From RGIG4576 sp964536025 (GTDB taxonomy: Bacteria > Bacteroidota > Bacteroidia > Bacteroidales > Muribaculaceae), in NCBI GenBank assembly GCA_964536025.1, contig CAZHXA010000008.1, positions 1-64,000 on the forward strand: 64,000 bases of DNA. Reading direction: 5' to 3'. The notes beneath the pieces were generated by a model. That model saw only the letters and a list, made by a program, of their open reading frames with translations, ran no database searches and had not been told where the DNA came from. Below are positions 7,730 to 16,880 of this stretch, one piece after another (position 1 is the stretch's first letter; the number at the start of each line of letters is the position of its first letter). The translations under genes and the position numbers were made by a program.

Positions 7730-8671
7730 TTATTTAATCAAATATTGAGAACTGATTGATTCATAATTGTGTACACGACGTATAGTGTCGGCAAACAAAG
7801 GTGCAACGCTTAGAATGTGAGCTTTAGTACAGCCTTTTGTGTAAGGAATACTATTAGTGAAAATCATTTCGGTAAGAGGACTGTTTTGTACACGTTCAGA
7901 AGCAGGGTCGCTCATGATTGCGTGTGAAGCTAATGCACGAACAGAACGAGCTCCGTTGTCAATCATCAATTGAGCTGCTTTACATATTGTACCTGCAGTA
8001 TCAACCATATCATCTACGATAATTACGTCTTTGTCTTTAACGTCACCGATGATAGTCATAGTTTCTACTACGTTTGCTTTTGCGCGTTGCTTGTGGCAAA
8101 GAACAAGAGGAGTGTTCAAATATTTTGCATAAGAGTTGGCTCTCTTAGCTCCACCTACGTCAGGAGAAGCAATTACCAAATCTTTTAGTTTTAATGATTG
8201 GATGTATGGAATGAAACAAGATGACGCATATAAGTGATCCACAGGGACATTAAAGAATCCTTGTATTTGATCAGCGTGCAAATCCATTGTAATAAGGCGA
8301 TCTATTCCTGCTGCACTTAGAAGATCTGCTACAAGTTTTGCAGCAATAGAAACGCGTGGTTTGTCTTTGCGGTCTTGTCTTGCCCAGCCGAAGTATGGCA
8401 TAACAGCTATGACAGATTTAGCTGAAGCTCTTTTAGCAGCATCTATCATAAGGAGCAATTCCATCAAATTGTCGCTGGTAGGGAATGTGGATTGAACAAG
8501 ATAAACTTCGCAACCGCGAATAGATTCTTCAAAACAAACTTCAAATTCACCATCGGCGAAATATTGAATATTCATTTTACCAAGTTCAATGCCAAGTTCT
8601 TTACAAATTTCTTCAGCCATGTAACGTGATTTTGTACCGCTGAAAACTTTGATAGTTGTTGAGTTACTCAT
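7730..8671 (-). CDS. prs: Ribose-phosphate pyrophosphokinase (PRPP synthetase)
   Basis: Prs makes PRPP from ribose 5-phosphate and ATP, feeding nucleotide, NAD, His and Trp synthesis. I start at the internal ATG giving MSNSTTIKVFSGTKSRY (313 residues), which aligns with the family. An in-frame ATG 7 codons earlier is possible. Motifs: 'FADGEFEV', 'FPTSDNLMELLLMIDA', the flexible-loop 'MPYFGWARQDRKDKPR', the ribose-phosphate loop 'TMDLHADQIQGFF', and the PRPP signature 'VIIVDDMVDTAGT'. A -7-like box (CAAATTTA on plus, 8706-8713) lies just upstream without a good -33. The C-terminal end is followed by a terminator. Confidence 0.95.
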   Translation of the reverse strand: MSNSTTIKVFSGTKSRYMAEEICKELGIELGKMNIQYFADGEFEVCFEESIRGCEVYLVQSTFPTSDNLMELLLMIDAAKRASAKSVIAVMPYFGWARQDRKDKPRVSIAAKLVADLLSAAGIDRLITMDLHADQIQGFFNVPVDHLYASSCFIPYIQSLKLKDLVIASPDVGGAKRANSYAKYLNTPLVLCHKQRAKANVVETMTIIGDVKDKDVIIVDDMVDTAGTICKAAQLMIDNGARSVRALASHAIMSDPASERVQNSPLTEMIFTNSIPYTKGCTKAHILSVAPLFADTIRRVHNYESISSQYLIK

Positions 8672-8743
8672 ATCGATGTTATAATTGAACAAATATTATT
8701 TTTTGCAAATTTAGTACATTTGATTGTTAGGTCTATGTAAAAA

Positions 8744-10444
8744 TCAATTTTTTTTCACAGTTTGTTTCCTTTTTTTTGTTGTTAATTTCCAAATCACAGC
8801 ATTAAATGGTTCAATATTGGTGTTTAATGGGGAGTTTTGGTCTAATGTGAATTGATTTTTCTTTCCTGTTATAAGTTCGGTTCCGTTATATTCTCCTTCA
8901 TCAAGTTTAAGTATATTAAAGGCATGATATGGAATATTTATGTTTACATTAGCATGTTCATTGCCGAAATTAACAGCAATTAGAAGTGTTTCGTCTTCAA
9001 AATGTCTTAAATATACGTAATGTCGATGAGGATTGACATTATTGTAGTTTACATACATAAGGTCGAAGAAATCGCCTTTTGAAATCGCTTTTTCTTTATT
9101 ACATAGAGTGAGTATCTGTTTGTATAGGTGGCGAAGTTTGATTTCTTCATCGGTAAGTAATATATTATTGCATTTTCCTTTATTATACCAACGATTTAAA
9201 GTAGGTATACTCCAATAGTCAAAAATAGTTGTTCTGCCATCAAAACCACTGAAACCTTCGGTATCGATTCCTTTTTCGCCAAGTTCTTGCCCATGATAAA
9301 TCATCATAGGTCCACGATTAATTGTGGCACTTACAACTAAAGATGGAATTACAATATTTGCATTTCCTGCATATTGAGGAGAAGCAAAACGTTGTTCGTC
9401 ATGATTCTCAAGGAAATTTAGCATGTGGTCATTTATACCATCTACTGTTTGCCAGCAATTTGTAATTGATGCCGCCGATATGTTACAACATTGTACTCCT
9501 CTTAAAGTATCATATAGTGTTACTTTGTCATATAAATAATCAAAATGACCTCTATAAATATAATCGCGATAAATGCTTACATCATATATTTCAGCAATGA
9601 ATTTAATTTCAGGGTTTTGTTCTTTTATAATTGGTATTGCCCATTCCCAAAATTCAACAGGAACCATAAAGACCATATCACAACGGAATGCATCTATGCC
9701 TTTTGCTGTCCAAAAACGCAAGATGTCTATCATTTTATGCCAAGTGTCAGGAATTGGAGTAAAGGTTTTTGAACCGTTACCATAATCTACGCCGTAATTA
9801 AGTTTAACAGTTTCATACCAATCATTTACTGAAGGAAAAGCCGTAAAACAATCGTTTCCTGTGGCTTTTGCCGGAAATTCGAAATAAGCGTCATTGCCGT
9901 TACCTAAATCAAGTTGAGGGCTGAATACTTGTCTTGTGATGTAGTAAAAATTATTATTTGGAGCAAACATCATGTTGGTGTTGTCTTTAGCTCCGAAATC
10001 TTCAATACCAGCCGGTTTAGCATCAGAATGGTATTGACGAGCCACATGATTGGGAACGAAGTCAATGATAACTTTCATACCATTATCGTGTGTGCGTTTT
10101 ATTAAATCTTCAAATTCCTGCATGCGACAAGGGATGTTTTCCGCAATGTCGGGGTCTATATCATAATAGTCTTTGATAGCATAAGGGCTTCCGGCGTTGC
10201 CTTTTACTACATGTGGGTTGTCGGGAGTAATGCCAAAACCTGAATAATCGGTTTTTGTAGCATGTTCTATTACTCCGGTGTACCATATATGTGTGATACC
10301 AAGTTCTTTTATTGATTTCAAAACTTTATCGTTGATATGGTTCATTTTACCCACACCGTTTTGCTCAATGGTACCATTAGGGACTCTATTAGTGCATGAA
10401 TTAGTAAATAATCTTGGAAATAATTGATATATTATTGGTTTCAT
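8744..10444 (-). CDS. Glycoside hydrolase family 13 (alpha-amylase-type) enzyme
   Basis: A 566-residue GH13 (beta/alpha)8 enzyme without a signal peptide, so probably cytoplasmic and acting on glycogen or imported maltooligosaccharides. The conserved regions are in order: I 'VIIDFVPNH' (about 119-128), II 'GIDAFRCDM' with the nucleophile Asp, III 'FIAEIYD' with the acid/base Glu, and IV 'FLENHDEQR' with the transition-state Asp. Between I and II a segment 'PNNNFYYITRQVFSPQLDLGNG' resembles trehalose-synthase/alpha-amylase B-domains. The C-terminus (about 480-560) is a beta-rich amylase C-domain. Exact specificity is open. No starch-utilisation (sus) genes are nearby. Possible -7 box at 10480-10487 (CAAATATA on plus), no good -33. 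Confidence 0.88.
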   Translation of the reverse strand: MKPIIYQLFPRLFTNSCTNRVPNGTIEQNGVGKMNHINDKVLKSIKELGITHIWYTGVIEHATKTDYSGFGITPDNPHVVKGNAGSPYAIKDYYDIDPDIAENIPCRMQEFEDLIKRTHDNGMKVIIDFVPNHVARQYHSDAKPAGIEDFGAKDNTNMMFAPNNNFYYITRQVFSPQLDLGNGNDAYFEFPAKATGNDCFTAFPSVNDWYETVKLNYGVDYGNGSKTFTPIPDTWHKMIDILRFWTAKGIDAFRCDMVFMVPVEFWEWAIPIIKEQNPEIKFIAEIYDVSIYRDYIYRGHFDYLYDKVTLYDTLRGVQCCNISAASITNCWQTVDGINDHMLNFLENHDEQRFASPQYAGNANIVIPSLVVSATINRGPMMIYHGQELGEKGIDTEGFSGFDGRTTIFDYWSIPTLNRWYNKGKCNNILLTDEEIKLRHLYKQILTLCNKEKAISKGDFFDLMYVNYNNVNPHRHYVYLRHFEDETLLIAVNFGNEHANVNINIPYHAFNILKLDEGEYNGTELITGKKNQFTLDQNSPLNTNIEPFNAVIWKLTTKKRKQTVKKN

Positions 10445-10637
10445 AAGTGAAAACTCAATGTAAAATAAAAAATATGTTACAAATATAAAACATTTATTTC
10501 AAAGTAAGAAATTACGCTTATGACCTATATATATATCAGTGTTTATTATATTACTTAATTGAAATGAGTAATATAAATGTCTTTTTGTCGTTCTATATTT
10601 AAAGTGTATGTTATTGAAAGGATTTTTTAGCGTTTTT

Positions 10638-10668
10638 TTTGTGTGAGAAGAAAAAGATGTTATCTTTG
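10638..10668 (+). promoter_or_regulatory. Promoter of the tsaC-fmt operon
   Basis: TTTG 10638-10641, 19-bp spacer, TATCTTTG 10661-10668. The ATG of tsaC is 19 bp further on, so the leader is short. Confidence 0.7.
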
Positions 10669-10687
10669 TTTTATATTATAAAATAAT

Positions 10688-11251
10688 ATGGAAGAAGACT
10701 TAAAAAGCTGTATAGAAGTACTAAAGCGAGGTGGATTGATATTATATCCTACCGATACCGTTTGGGGGATAGGTTGTGATGCAACCAATGCCGATGCAGT
10801 AAAAAAAATATATGAATTAAAGCGACGAGAAGATAATAAAGCAATGCTTGTGTTGTTGGATAATGTAAATAATCTTGATCGCTATGTGAGAGATGTACCC
10901 GAGGTAGCATATGAATTGCTTGATGTTGCCGTAAATCCAATCACAGTTATATATGACAATGGTTATAATCTTGCACCTAATTTATTGGGTGATAATAAGA
11001 GTGTTGGCATAAGAGTGTCGCAAGAAACATTTACTCAAACATTATGCAAGAGATTTCGTCGCCCGATTGTATCAACATCGGCAAATATAAGTGGAGAGCC
11101 ATCGGCTGCTACATTTAAGGAAATCTCAGAAGAAATAAAAAACGGAGTGGATTATATTGTAAAATACAGACAAACAGATAATAGTAAACATAAACCATCA
11201 AGTATAATAAAACTTGGCTCTGATGGAACAATACAAATTTTAAGAAAGTAA
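10688..11251 (+). CDS. tsaC: L-threonylcarbamoyladenylate synthase (Sua5/YrdC family)
   Basis: TsaC makes threonylcarbamoyl-AMP from Thr, bicarbonate and ATP, the first step of the t6A modification at position 37 of ANN-decoding tRNAs. At 187 residues it is the short TsaC/YrdC type without the Sua5 C-terminal domain. Motifs: 'LKRGGLILYPTDTVWGIGCDA' region near the N-terminus, 'KIYELKRREDNKAMLVLL' (the KxR...K/R..P-like substrate loop, with Met-Leu in place of the usual Pro), 'VGIRVSQ', 'PIVSTSANISGEPSA' and the terminal 'KPSSIIKL'. First gene of an operon; the next gene starts 2 bp after its stop. Confidence 0.93.
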   Translation: MEEDLKSCIEVLKRGGLILYPTDTVWGIGCDATNADAVKKIYELKRREDNKAMLVLLDNVNNLDRYVRDVPEVAYELLDVAVNPITVIYDNGYNLAPNLLGDNKSVGIRVSQETFTQTLCKRFRRPIVSTSANISGEPSAATFKEISEEIKNGVDYIVKYRQTDNSKHKPSSIIKLGSDGTIQILRK

Positions 11252-11253
11252 TT

Positions 11254-12675
11254 GTGATTAGTGTTTTTAGTCAAAGAATAAGGTATATTATAGGGGACTT
11301 GGTTTCATCTTTTGTTGGATGGAGCCTTTTTAACGTAGTACGTTTTTATTTGGGAGGTAAAGCTGCTTATGAATTTTCATCGTTAGAGGCTTATTTAACT
11401 TCTTCAAATGTTTTGTTTGGAGAGGTGTTATTCCCCATTATGATGATAATGGGTTTTGCAATTTCAGGTTTTTATAATGAAGTGTTTAGAAAATCTCATG
11501 TGCAAAATTTTGTAACGACCTTTTTTTCATCATTAATCAATACGATTTTAATATTTTTCATTGCATTGATAAACGATGTTGTTCTCGACCAACGAGGGTT
11601 GAATTATGAATTGTTGACCATATTATTTACGTTACTGTTTGTTTGTACATTTGTCGTGCGTTTTATTATAACTTATCATTCTAATAATAAGTTTATAACC
11701 GGAGAATGGAATTATAATGCACTAATACTTGGAACAAGTCGGAAAGCAGTTGATTTTGCGAAGCAAATATCAACCTCAGAGTCTTATTTAGGGTATAATA
11801 TATTAGGATTTGTTACCATAGATAAAGAGGAATTGAGTCATGATGAATATAATATATATAAACTTGATGAAATAGAATGTTTATGTAAAGAAAAAAATAT
11901 TAAGGAATTAATACTTGTTCCCGATGGGGGTGATGTGTCATCTTCGATGTCGGTTATTTATAAATTATACCATTTGGGATTGCCTATAAAAGTTTCACCG
12001 GATATCTATACCATTTTGGTTGGGAAAATGCGTTTATCCTCGATGAGGGGTGAACCATTAATTGATATATCGACTTGTGGAATGTCAGAATTTGAGAAGA
12101 ATATCAAGAGATTGTGTGATATATTTTGTTCTGCGTTAGCTCTAATTCTATTATCTCCTGTTTTACTTATAGTAGCATTATTAGTGAAATGTGATTCAAA
12201 AGGAAGCATAATATATAAGCAATTGAGGGTTGGTTTTCATCGTAAGGAATTTATAATTTATAAATTTCGAACAATGATAGAAAATGCCGAGACAAGCGGT
12301 TGTCCTGCATTATCGAGCGAAAATGACCCGAGAATTACTAAAGTGGGTCGTGTGTTAAGAAAATATCGTATTGATGAAACACTTCAGTTTTGGAATGTGT
12401 TGAAAGGCGATATGTCAATAGTAGGACCAAGACCGGAACGCAAGTATTTTGCTGAAAAAATCATGAAAGTTGAACCGTTGTATTCGCTATTATATAAAGT
12501 GCGTCCCGGTTTAACGTCATTGGCTGTAGTAAAATTTGGTTATGCAACAAGTGTAGAAGCCATGATTAAACGTTTTCGATATGATTTGTTATATTTAGAA
12601 AATATGTCGCTTGTAAATGACATAAAAATATTAATATATACAGTGAAAATTGTTTATACAGGTAAAGGTATATAA
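11254..12675 (+). CDS. Polyprenyl glycosylphosphotransferase (initiating sugar transferase, WcaJ/WbaP type)
   Basis: This enzyme class moves a sugar-1-phosphate onto undecaprenyl phosphate at the membrane to start polysaccharide or glycan repeat synthesis. The 473-residue protein has four N-terminal membrane helices (about 8-33, 54-72, 88-108, 121-142), a Rossmann-like 'NALILGTSRKAVDFA' region, a reentrant helix (about 288-312), and the C-terminal catalytic domain. That domain shows 'YKFRTMIENAE', 'ENDPRITKVGRVLRKYRIDE' and 'NVLKGDMSIVGPRPE'. The start is GTG 11254, two bases after the tsaC stop. No other glycosyltransferase, flippase or polymerase gene is near, so its pathway must be encoded elsewhere. 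Which sugar it uses cannot be read. Confidence 0.9.
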   Translation: MISVFSQRIRYIIGDLVSSFVGWSLFNVVRFYLGGKAAYEFSSLEAYLTSSNVLFGEVLFPIMMIMGFAISGFYNEVFRKSHVQNFVTTFFSSLINTILIFFIALINDVVLDQRGLNYELLTILFTLLFVCTFVVRFIITYHSNNKFITGEWNYNALILGTSRKAVDFAKQISTSESYLGYNILGFVTIDKEELSHDEYNIYKLDEIECLCKEKNIKELILVPDGGDVSSSMSVIYKLYHLGLPIKVSPDIYTILVGKMRLSSMRGEPLIDISTCGMSEFEKNIKRLCDIFCSALALILLSPVLLIVALLVKCDSKGSIIYKQLRVGFHRKEFIIYKFRTMIENAETSGCPALSSENDPRITKVGRVLRKYRIDETLQFWNVLKGDMSIVGPRPERKYFAEKIMKVEPLYSLLYKVRPGLTSLAVVKFGYATSVEAMIKRFRYDLLYLENMSLVNDIKILIYTVKIVYTGKGI

Positions 12676-12687
12676 TAAGCGTAGCGT

Positions 12688-14502
12688 ATGCAAAAAGAAT
12701 ATGAAAATATGCAGCAAGGGAAGTCTTATGAAGGTTGGTTTATGAAAATCCTTCAATGGCGAGAAAAGCATATAAAAGAAAAAACTTTAGTTTTGATATT
12801 GGCATTGGTGGTAGGTGTGACAGGAGGTTTTGCCGCATTGTTATTGAAAGATATAATACATCATTTGTCGGGATTGCTTACCGCTCATATTGAAATAAGT
12901 AATTATAACTATAATTATCTTATATATCCTATAATAGGTATTTTATTGTCAGGTTTATTTGTGAGGTATATAATAAGAGATAATATATCGCATGGTGTAA
13001 CACGTGTGTTGTATGCTCTTTCACAGAATAAAAGTCGTTTAAAACCTCACAATATTTATTCCTCGTTAATAGCAAGCTCGTTGACGATAGGTTTTGGAGG
13101 TTCGGTAGGTGCAGAAAGTCCTATTGTATATACTGGTGCTGCCATTGGTTCAAATTTAGGTGGTTTGTTCCGTTTATCACCACGATTATTAATGCTACTT
13201 GTAGGATGTGGTGCTTCAGCCGGTATAGCAGGAATATTCAAAGCACCAATAGCCGGAATGCTTTTCACAGTTGAAGTTTTGATGATAGATTTAACTGCCG
13301 GTTCGGTTATGCCATTAATGATAGCTTCAATTGCAGGAGCAACAGTTGCTTATGCTTTTACAGGGTATGAAGTTGAGTTTTTCTTTTCACAAAGTGAACC
13401 GTTTTATACCGCAGGAATACCTTATGTAATTTTATTTGGAATTTTTTGTGGCTTGATTTCATTATATTTTACCAAAGCGATGAATATGATGGAACGAATG
13501 TTTGAAAAGTTGAAAAATGCATGGCTTAAATTTATAGTAGGTTCGGTTATTTTAAGTACGCTTATATTTATTTTTCCTCCATTATATGGTGAAGGCTATC
13601 ATGTGATGAATATAATGCTTGAAGGAGATTTGACCAGTATATTTGATGGAAGTATTTTGTATGAATATAGAAATGAAACTTGGTGTTTGATTGCTTATGT
13701 CGGACTTATTTTGTTTATGAAGATATTTGCAACGAGTGCAACCAATGGAGGTGGAGGTTGTGGAGGAACGTTTACTCCATCGTTATTTATAGGTTGTTTT
13801 GCCGGATTCTTCTTTACATTGTTATTGAATAATCTTGGTTTGACTCCAGGCACTTTGTCAATGAAAAATTATGCATTAATGGGAATGGCTGGAGTTATGT
13901 CGGCAGTAATGAATGCACCATTGATGGGAATATTCCTTGCCGCCGAGATGACCGGAGGTTATGAATTGTTTTTGCCACTATTGATTGTGTCTACGATTTC
14001 TTATGGTACATTTAAATTGTTCAGTCCATATAGTATATATACACAGCGTCTTGCTCAACGAGGTGAATTGTTAACGCATGAAAAAGATAAAAGTGTGTTG
14101 ACATTGCTTAAGATAGACAGTGTTATAGAAAAGGATTTTAAGGTGGTGCATCCCGATATGACTTTGCGTGAAATGTGTGAAGTTATATCACAATCAAGCA
14201 GAAATTTATATCCTGTTACCGATGAAAATAATGTTTTGGTAGGTGTGGTATTGCTGGATGATATACGCAATATAATGTTCCGTTCCGATTTATATGATAA
14301 AATGCGAGTTCGCAAATTCATGTCATCAATGCCGGCAAAAATCGAGTTGGGGCAATCGATGGATTCGGTAATGAAAATGTTTGATGATACAAAAGCATGG
14401 AATTTGCCGGTTGTGGAACGAGGAAAGTATATGGGATTTGTTTCAAAATCAAAAATCTTTAATTCTTATCGTCGTGTATTGAAGCATTATACCGATGAAT
14501 AA
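12688..14502 (+). CDS. ClC-type chloride channel/transporter with C-terminal CBS pair
   Basis: A 604-residue ClC protein. Membrane domain: residues about 35-440. The anion-path signatures are 'ISHGVTRVL' (around His102, in the place of GSGIP), 'GFGGSVGAESP' carrying the gating glutamate Glu143, and 'GGCGGTFTPSLF' for GxFxP. A CBS-domain pair follows (about 475-600), which usually binds adenine nucleotides. At the inner proton glutamate of E. coli ClC (Glu203) this protein has Val197 by eye alignment ('LFTVEVLM'), as in channels and some bacterial ClCs, so strict Cl-/H+ exchange is uncertain. It sits 12 bp after the sugar transferase and 31 bp before fmt. Confidence 0.92.
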   Translation: MQKEYENMQQGKSYEGWFMKILQWREKHIKEKTLVLILALVVGVTGGFAALLLKDIIHHLSGLLTAHIEISNYNYNYLIYPIIGILLSGLFVRYIIRDNISHGVTRVLYALSQNKSRLKPHNIYSSLIASSLTIGFGGSVGAESPIVYTGAAIGSNLGGLFRLSPRLLMLLVGCGASAGIAGIFKAPIAGMLFTVEVLMIDLTAGSVMPLMIASIAGATVAYAFTGYEVEFFFSQSEPFYTAGIPYVILFGIFCGLISLYFTKAMNMMERMFEKLKNAWLKFIVGSVILSTLIFIFPPLYGEGYHVMNIMLEGDLTSIFDGSILYEYRNETWCLIAYVGLILFMKIFATSATNGGGGCGGTFTPSLFIGCFAGFFFTLLLNNLGLTPGTLSMKNYALMGMAGVMSAVMNAPLMGIFLAAEMTGGYELFLPLLIVSTISYGTFKLFSPYSIYTQRLAQRGELLTHEKDKSVLTLLKIDSVIEKDFKVVHPDMTLREMCEVISQSSRNLYPVTDENNVLVGVVLLDDIRNIMFRSDLYDKMRVRKFMSSMPAKIELGQSMDSVMKMFDDTKAWNLPVVERGKYMGFVSKSKIFNSYRRVLKHYTDE

Positions 14503-14533
14503 TGACGTGTAAATAAAAATAAAGAGTCAAAAA

Positions 14534-15493
14534 ATGAAATATACTAAAGAAAGTTTGAAAATAGTGTTTTTCGGAACACCTGATTTTGCAGTAGAAAGTC
14601 TTGATCGTCTTGTTAAAGGCGGATATAATATAGTAGGGGTGGTAACAATGCCCGATAAAGCTGCCGGACGTGGACATAAAATGTTTCAATCTCCAGTAAA
14701 GGAATATGCACTAAAACATGATTTGAAACTGTTACAACCTGTGAATTTGAAAGATGCCGACTTTGTAGAAGAATTACGTAGCTTGAATGCTGATTTACAA
14801 ATAGTAATAGCGTTTCGCATGATGCCGGAAATTGTATGGAATATGCCACCGCTCGGTACTTTTAATCTTCATGCATCGTTATTGCCAAAATATCGTGGAG
14901 CTGCACCTATTAACTGGGCTGTGATGAATGGTGATACTGAAACAGGAGTAACCACATTCTTTTTAAAACATGAAATCGATACAGGTGATATTATACAGCA
15001 AGAACGAATTTCGATAGAAGAAACGGATAATGTGGGTGTAGTGCATGACAAACTAATGACGCTTGGTGCAGGTATGGTAATAGAAACCGTAGATGCAATT
15101 ATTGATGGTTCTGTTAAACCTATTCCTCAAGAACAATTGTTGAATAAAGATGAGGAACCAACTCCGGCACCGAAAATATATAAAGAAACTTGTCAAATCG
15201 ATTTTAATTGTTCGGCACGCGATGTGTATAATCATATAAGAGGATTGTCGCCTTATCCTGCGGCATGGACCGAAATTAAAGATGCGGTAGGTGTATTACA
15301 TTCGGTGAAAATATTTGAAACAGCATTGTCAAATGATGAAAATATAGGTAAACCGGGTACAATAAAGGTAACGAAAGATACTCTTAAAATTGCTTGTGGT
15401 GATGGCTCGATTGAGGTGTTATCGCTTCAATTAGCAGGAAAAAAACGAATGACGACAGCCGAATTCCTTAGAGGATTTAAAATATCTGAATAG
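14534..15493 (+). CDS. fmt: Methionyl-tRNA formyltransferase
   Basis: Fmt formylates the methionine on initiator tRNA, using 10-formyl-THF. The 319-residue length is standard. The N-terminal formyltransferase domain shows 'IVFFGTPDFAVESLDRL', 'VVTMPDKAAGRGHKM', the catalytic 'FNLHASLLPKYRGAAPINWA' with its Asn and His, and 'GVTTFFLKHEIDTGDII' with the catalytic Asp. The C-terminal OB-like tRNA-binding domain starts near 205 ('DFNCSARDVYNHIRGLSPYPAAW'). Last gene of the tsaC operon. Its last codons, including the stop, are part of the terminator palindrome at 15479-15516. Confidence 0.96.
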   Translation: MKYTKESLKIVFFGTPDFAVESLDRLVKGGYNIVGVVTMPDKAAGRGHKMFQSPVKEYALKHDLKLLQPVNLKDADFVEELRSLNADLQIVIAFRMMPEIVWNMPPLGTFNLHASLLPKYRGAAPINWAVMNGDTETGVTTFFLKHEIDTGDIIQQERISIEETDNVGVVHDKLMTLGAGMVIETVDAIIDGSVKPIPQEQLLNKDEEPTPAPKIYKETCQIDFNCSARDVYNHIRGLSPYPAAWTEIKDAVGVLHSVKIFETALSNDENIGKPGTIKVTKDTLKIACGDGSIEVLSLQLAGKKRMTTAEFLRGFKISE

Positions 15494-15516
15494 CAATTAA
15501 GCTATTCAGATATTTT
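15479..15516. terminator. Bidirectional terminator overlapping the stop codons of two convergent genes
   Basis: A perfect 16-bp inverted repeat (15479-15494 with 15501-15516) with a 6-nt loop. Each arm contains the last codons of one gene: AAA ATA TCT GAA TAG reads the same from both strands, so fmt and the phosphatase both end in Lys-Ile-Ser-Glu. Confidence 0.85.
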
Positions 15517-16761
15517 GTTTAAGTAATAAGCTCGTAGGTCTTTCCAATTATAATATGGAGCTAAATTTGATTTGATGGGTAATGTTACTTCTTCTTCATT
15601 AAGTAAAGCCTTAACCAATATATCATCATTTATTGAATTGCGATAAAATATTAATTGAATATTGCATGCCATAGGAAAAATGTCTTGTGCCAACCAGTTA
15701 TCGGCAAGAATATCAAGAGAATTTACTTGCTTATTACTATTGTTTAGTTCCATAAGTACAGCAAGCGGTAATACGCAAATTTCATGTCCGAAACGTAATG
15801 AAGCCCCATGATTTTTACTTTTTATTGCCATATCGGCACTTGATATAATATTGGAAAGCAAATTTTTTTGAATGAAAGGGTGCTTGTTGCCATATTCAAT
15901 CGAATTACCATAGCCTATATACCAAAATTTATTCCAATTATTCCATAAAGAATAAATTTCATCGGTTGTGAATAAATCATAAAAATCGAAATCAAAATCG
16001 TGGCTTTGCATATTGCTTGCTACATCAAAAATGTTGTCCATTGTTTTTTGTGCATCTATGCTGTCTTGGGCAAAAGCAACATTATTTATTAATCGGTTAA
16101 TGAATTTGTGTGGATTTACATTATTTGATGTTATCTGTTTGTAATAAGCTCTTGCCTTTTTGTGAGATTCGTTGTAAAAATCGTCATAATAATTCATATA
16201 ATACATGTCGGCATTGCTTGCATCATGAAAAAGATTCATTTGGGGATTAAATGCTTTTAATTCCTGACATTCATTTTCCATAGAAAGAATGCAACGTATA
16301 ACTACTGTAGAGCGAGCTTCAATTTGTGCTTCTCCTGAGAAAATTTCTGGGAAATTGTGTGTCATGCGTTGTGCAATTCCTCTATGTTGCTTTGCTCCGA
16401 GCGAAGAAAGTTCTCCATATCGTTTGTTGGCTGCTTTTTGAACTTTAATGAGGCGTTTGAGTGCATCTTTGCCTTGTGGTGTCAAATAACCGTATTTGTC
16501 AGCTTTTTTTAATGCTTCAATGGGTTGGTTATATTGGCTTTCGCTTGTAAGCCAACGACTTCCATGGCGTCCGTAATGTTCCATATGGAAAGGTATATAT
16601 CCATTGGGCGTCGGCGTGTATTTTATGCCATTTCTATCGGGATAAGCCAAATAGGTGTGTGCACTTAGTTTGGGATTTTCTTGAATTTGTTCTTTAATGC
16701 TTTTTGCTGTTAATGATTGAGCAAAAAACATGATTATTGATAAAAATATAATTTTTTTCAT
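15502..16761 (-). CDS. Secreted histidine-type phosphatase (branch 2; phytase/MINPP-like)
   Basis: A 419-residue exported enzyme. A cleavable signal peptide covers residues 1 to about 19 (KKIIFLSIIMFFAQSLTA). The phosphohistidine motif RHGSR is at 65-69 ('MEHYGRHGSRW'), and the C-terminal proton-donor motif appears as 'LRFGHEICVLPL' (His-Glu, in the position where MINPP-type enzymes have HAE). This arrangement is that of branch 2 histidine phosphatases, whose members in gut Bacteroidota include inositol polyphosphate phosphatases. Substrate here is inferred only. It has its own promoter (16786-16816) and shares a terminator with fmt. Confidence 0.85.
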   Translation of the reverse strand: MKKIIFLSIIMFFAQSLTAKSIKEQIQENPKLSAHTYLAYPDRNGIKYTPTPNGYIPFHMEHYGRHGSRWLTSESQYNQPIEALKKADKYGYLTPQGKDALKRLIKVQKAANKRYGELSSLGAKQHRGIAQRMTHNFPEIFSGEAQIEARSTVVIRCILSMENECQELKAFNPQMNLFHDASNADMYYMNYYDDFYNESHKKARAYYKQITSNNVNPHKFINRLINNVAFAQDSIDAQKTMDNIFDVASNMQSHDFDFDFYDLFTTDEIYSLWNNWNKFWYIGYGNSIEYGNKHPFIQKNLLSNIISSADMAIKSKNHGASLRFGHEICVLPLAVLMELNNSNKQVNSLDILADNWLAQDIFPMACNIQLIFYRNSINDDILVKALLNEEEVTLPIKSNLAPYYNWKDLRAYYLNKISE

Positions 16762-16785
16762 AAAAAAGGCTTTAAATTTCTATGG

Positions 16786-16816
16786 CAAAGTTATGTTTTT
16801 TAGTAGAATAATCAAA
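16786..16816 (-). promoter_or_regulatory. Promoter of the histidine phosphatase gene
   Basis: Minus-strand TTTG (plus-strand CAAA 16813-16816), 19-bp spacer, TAACTTTG (plus-strand CAAAGTTA 16786-16793). The -33 box falls in the T-rich tail of the maeB terminator. Confidence 0.6.
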
Positions 16817-16852
16817 ATAAAAGCCACGCACTCAAAGGAGAAGCGTGGCTTT
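16811..16852 (-). terminator. Terminator of maeB
   Basis: A 10-bp perfect stem (16820-16829 with 16843-16852) with a 13-nt loop. On the minus strand it is followed by TTATTTTGAT. Confidence 0.75.
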
Positions 16853-16880
16853 GTGAAATAGAATAGATAAATAAATATAT

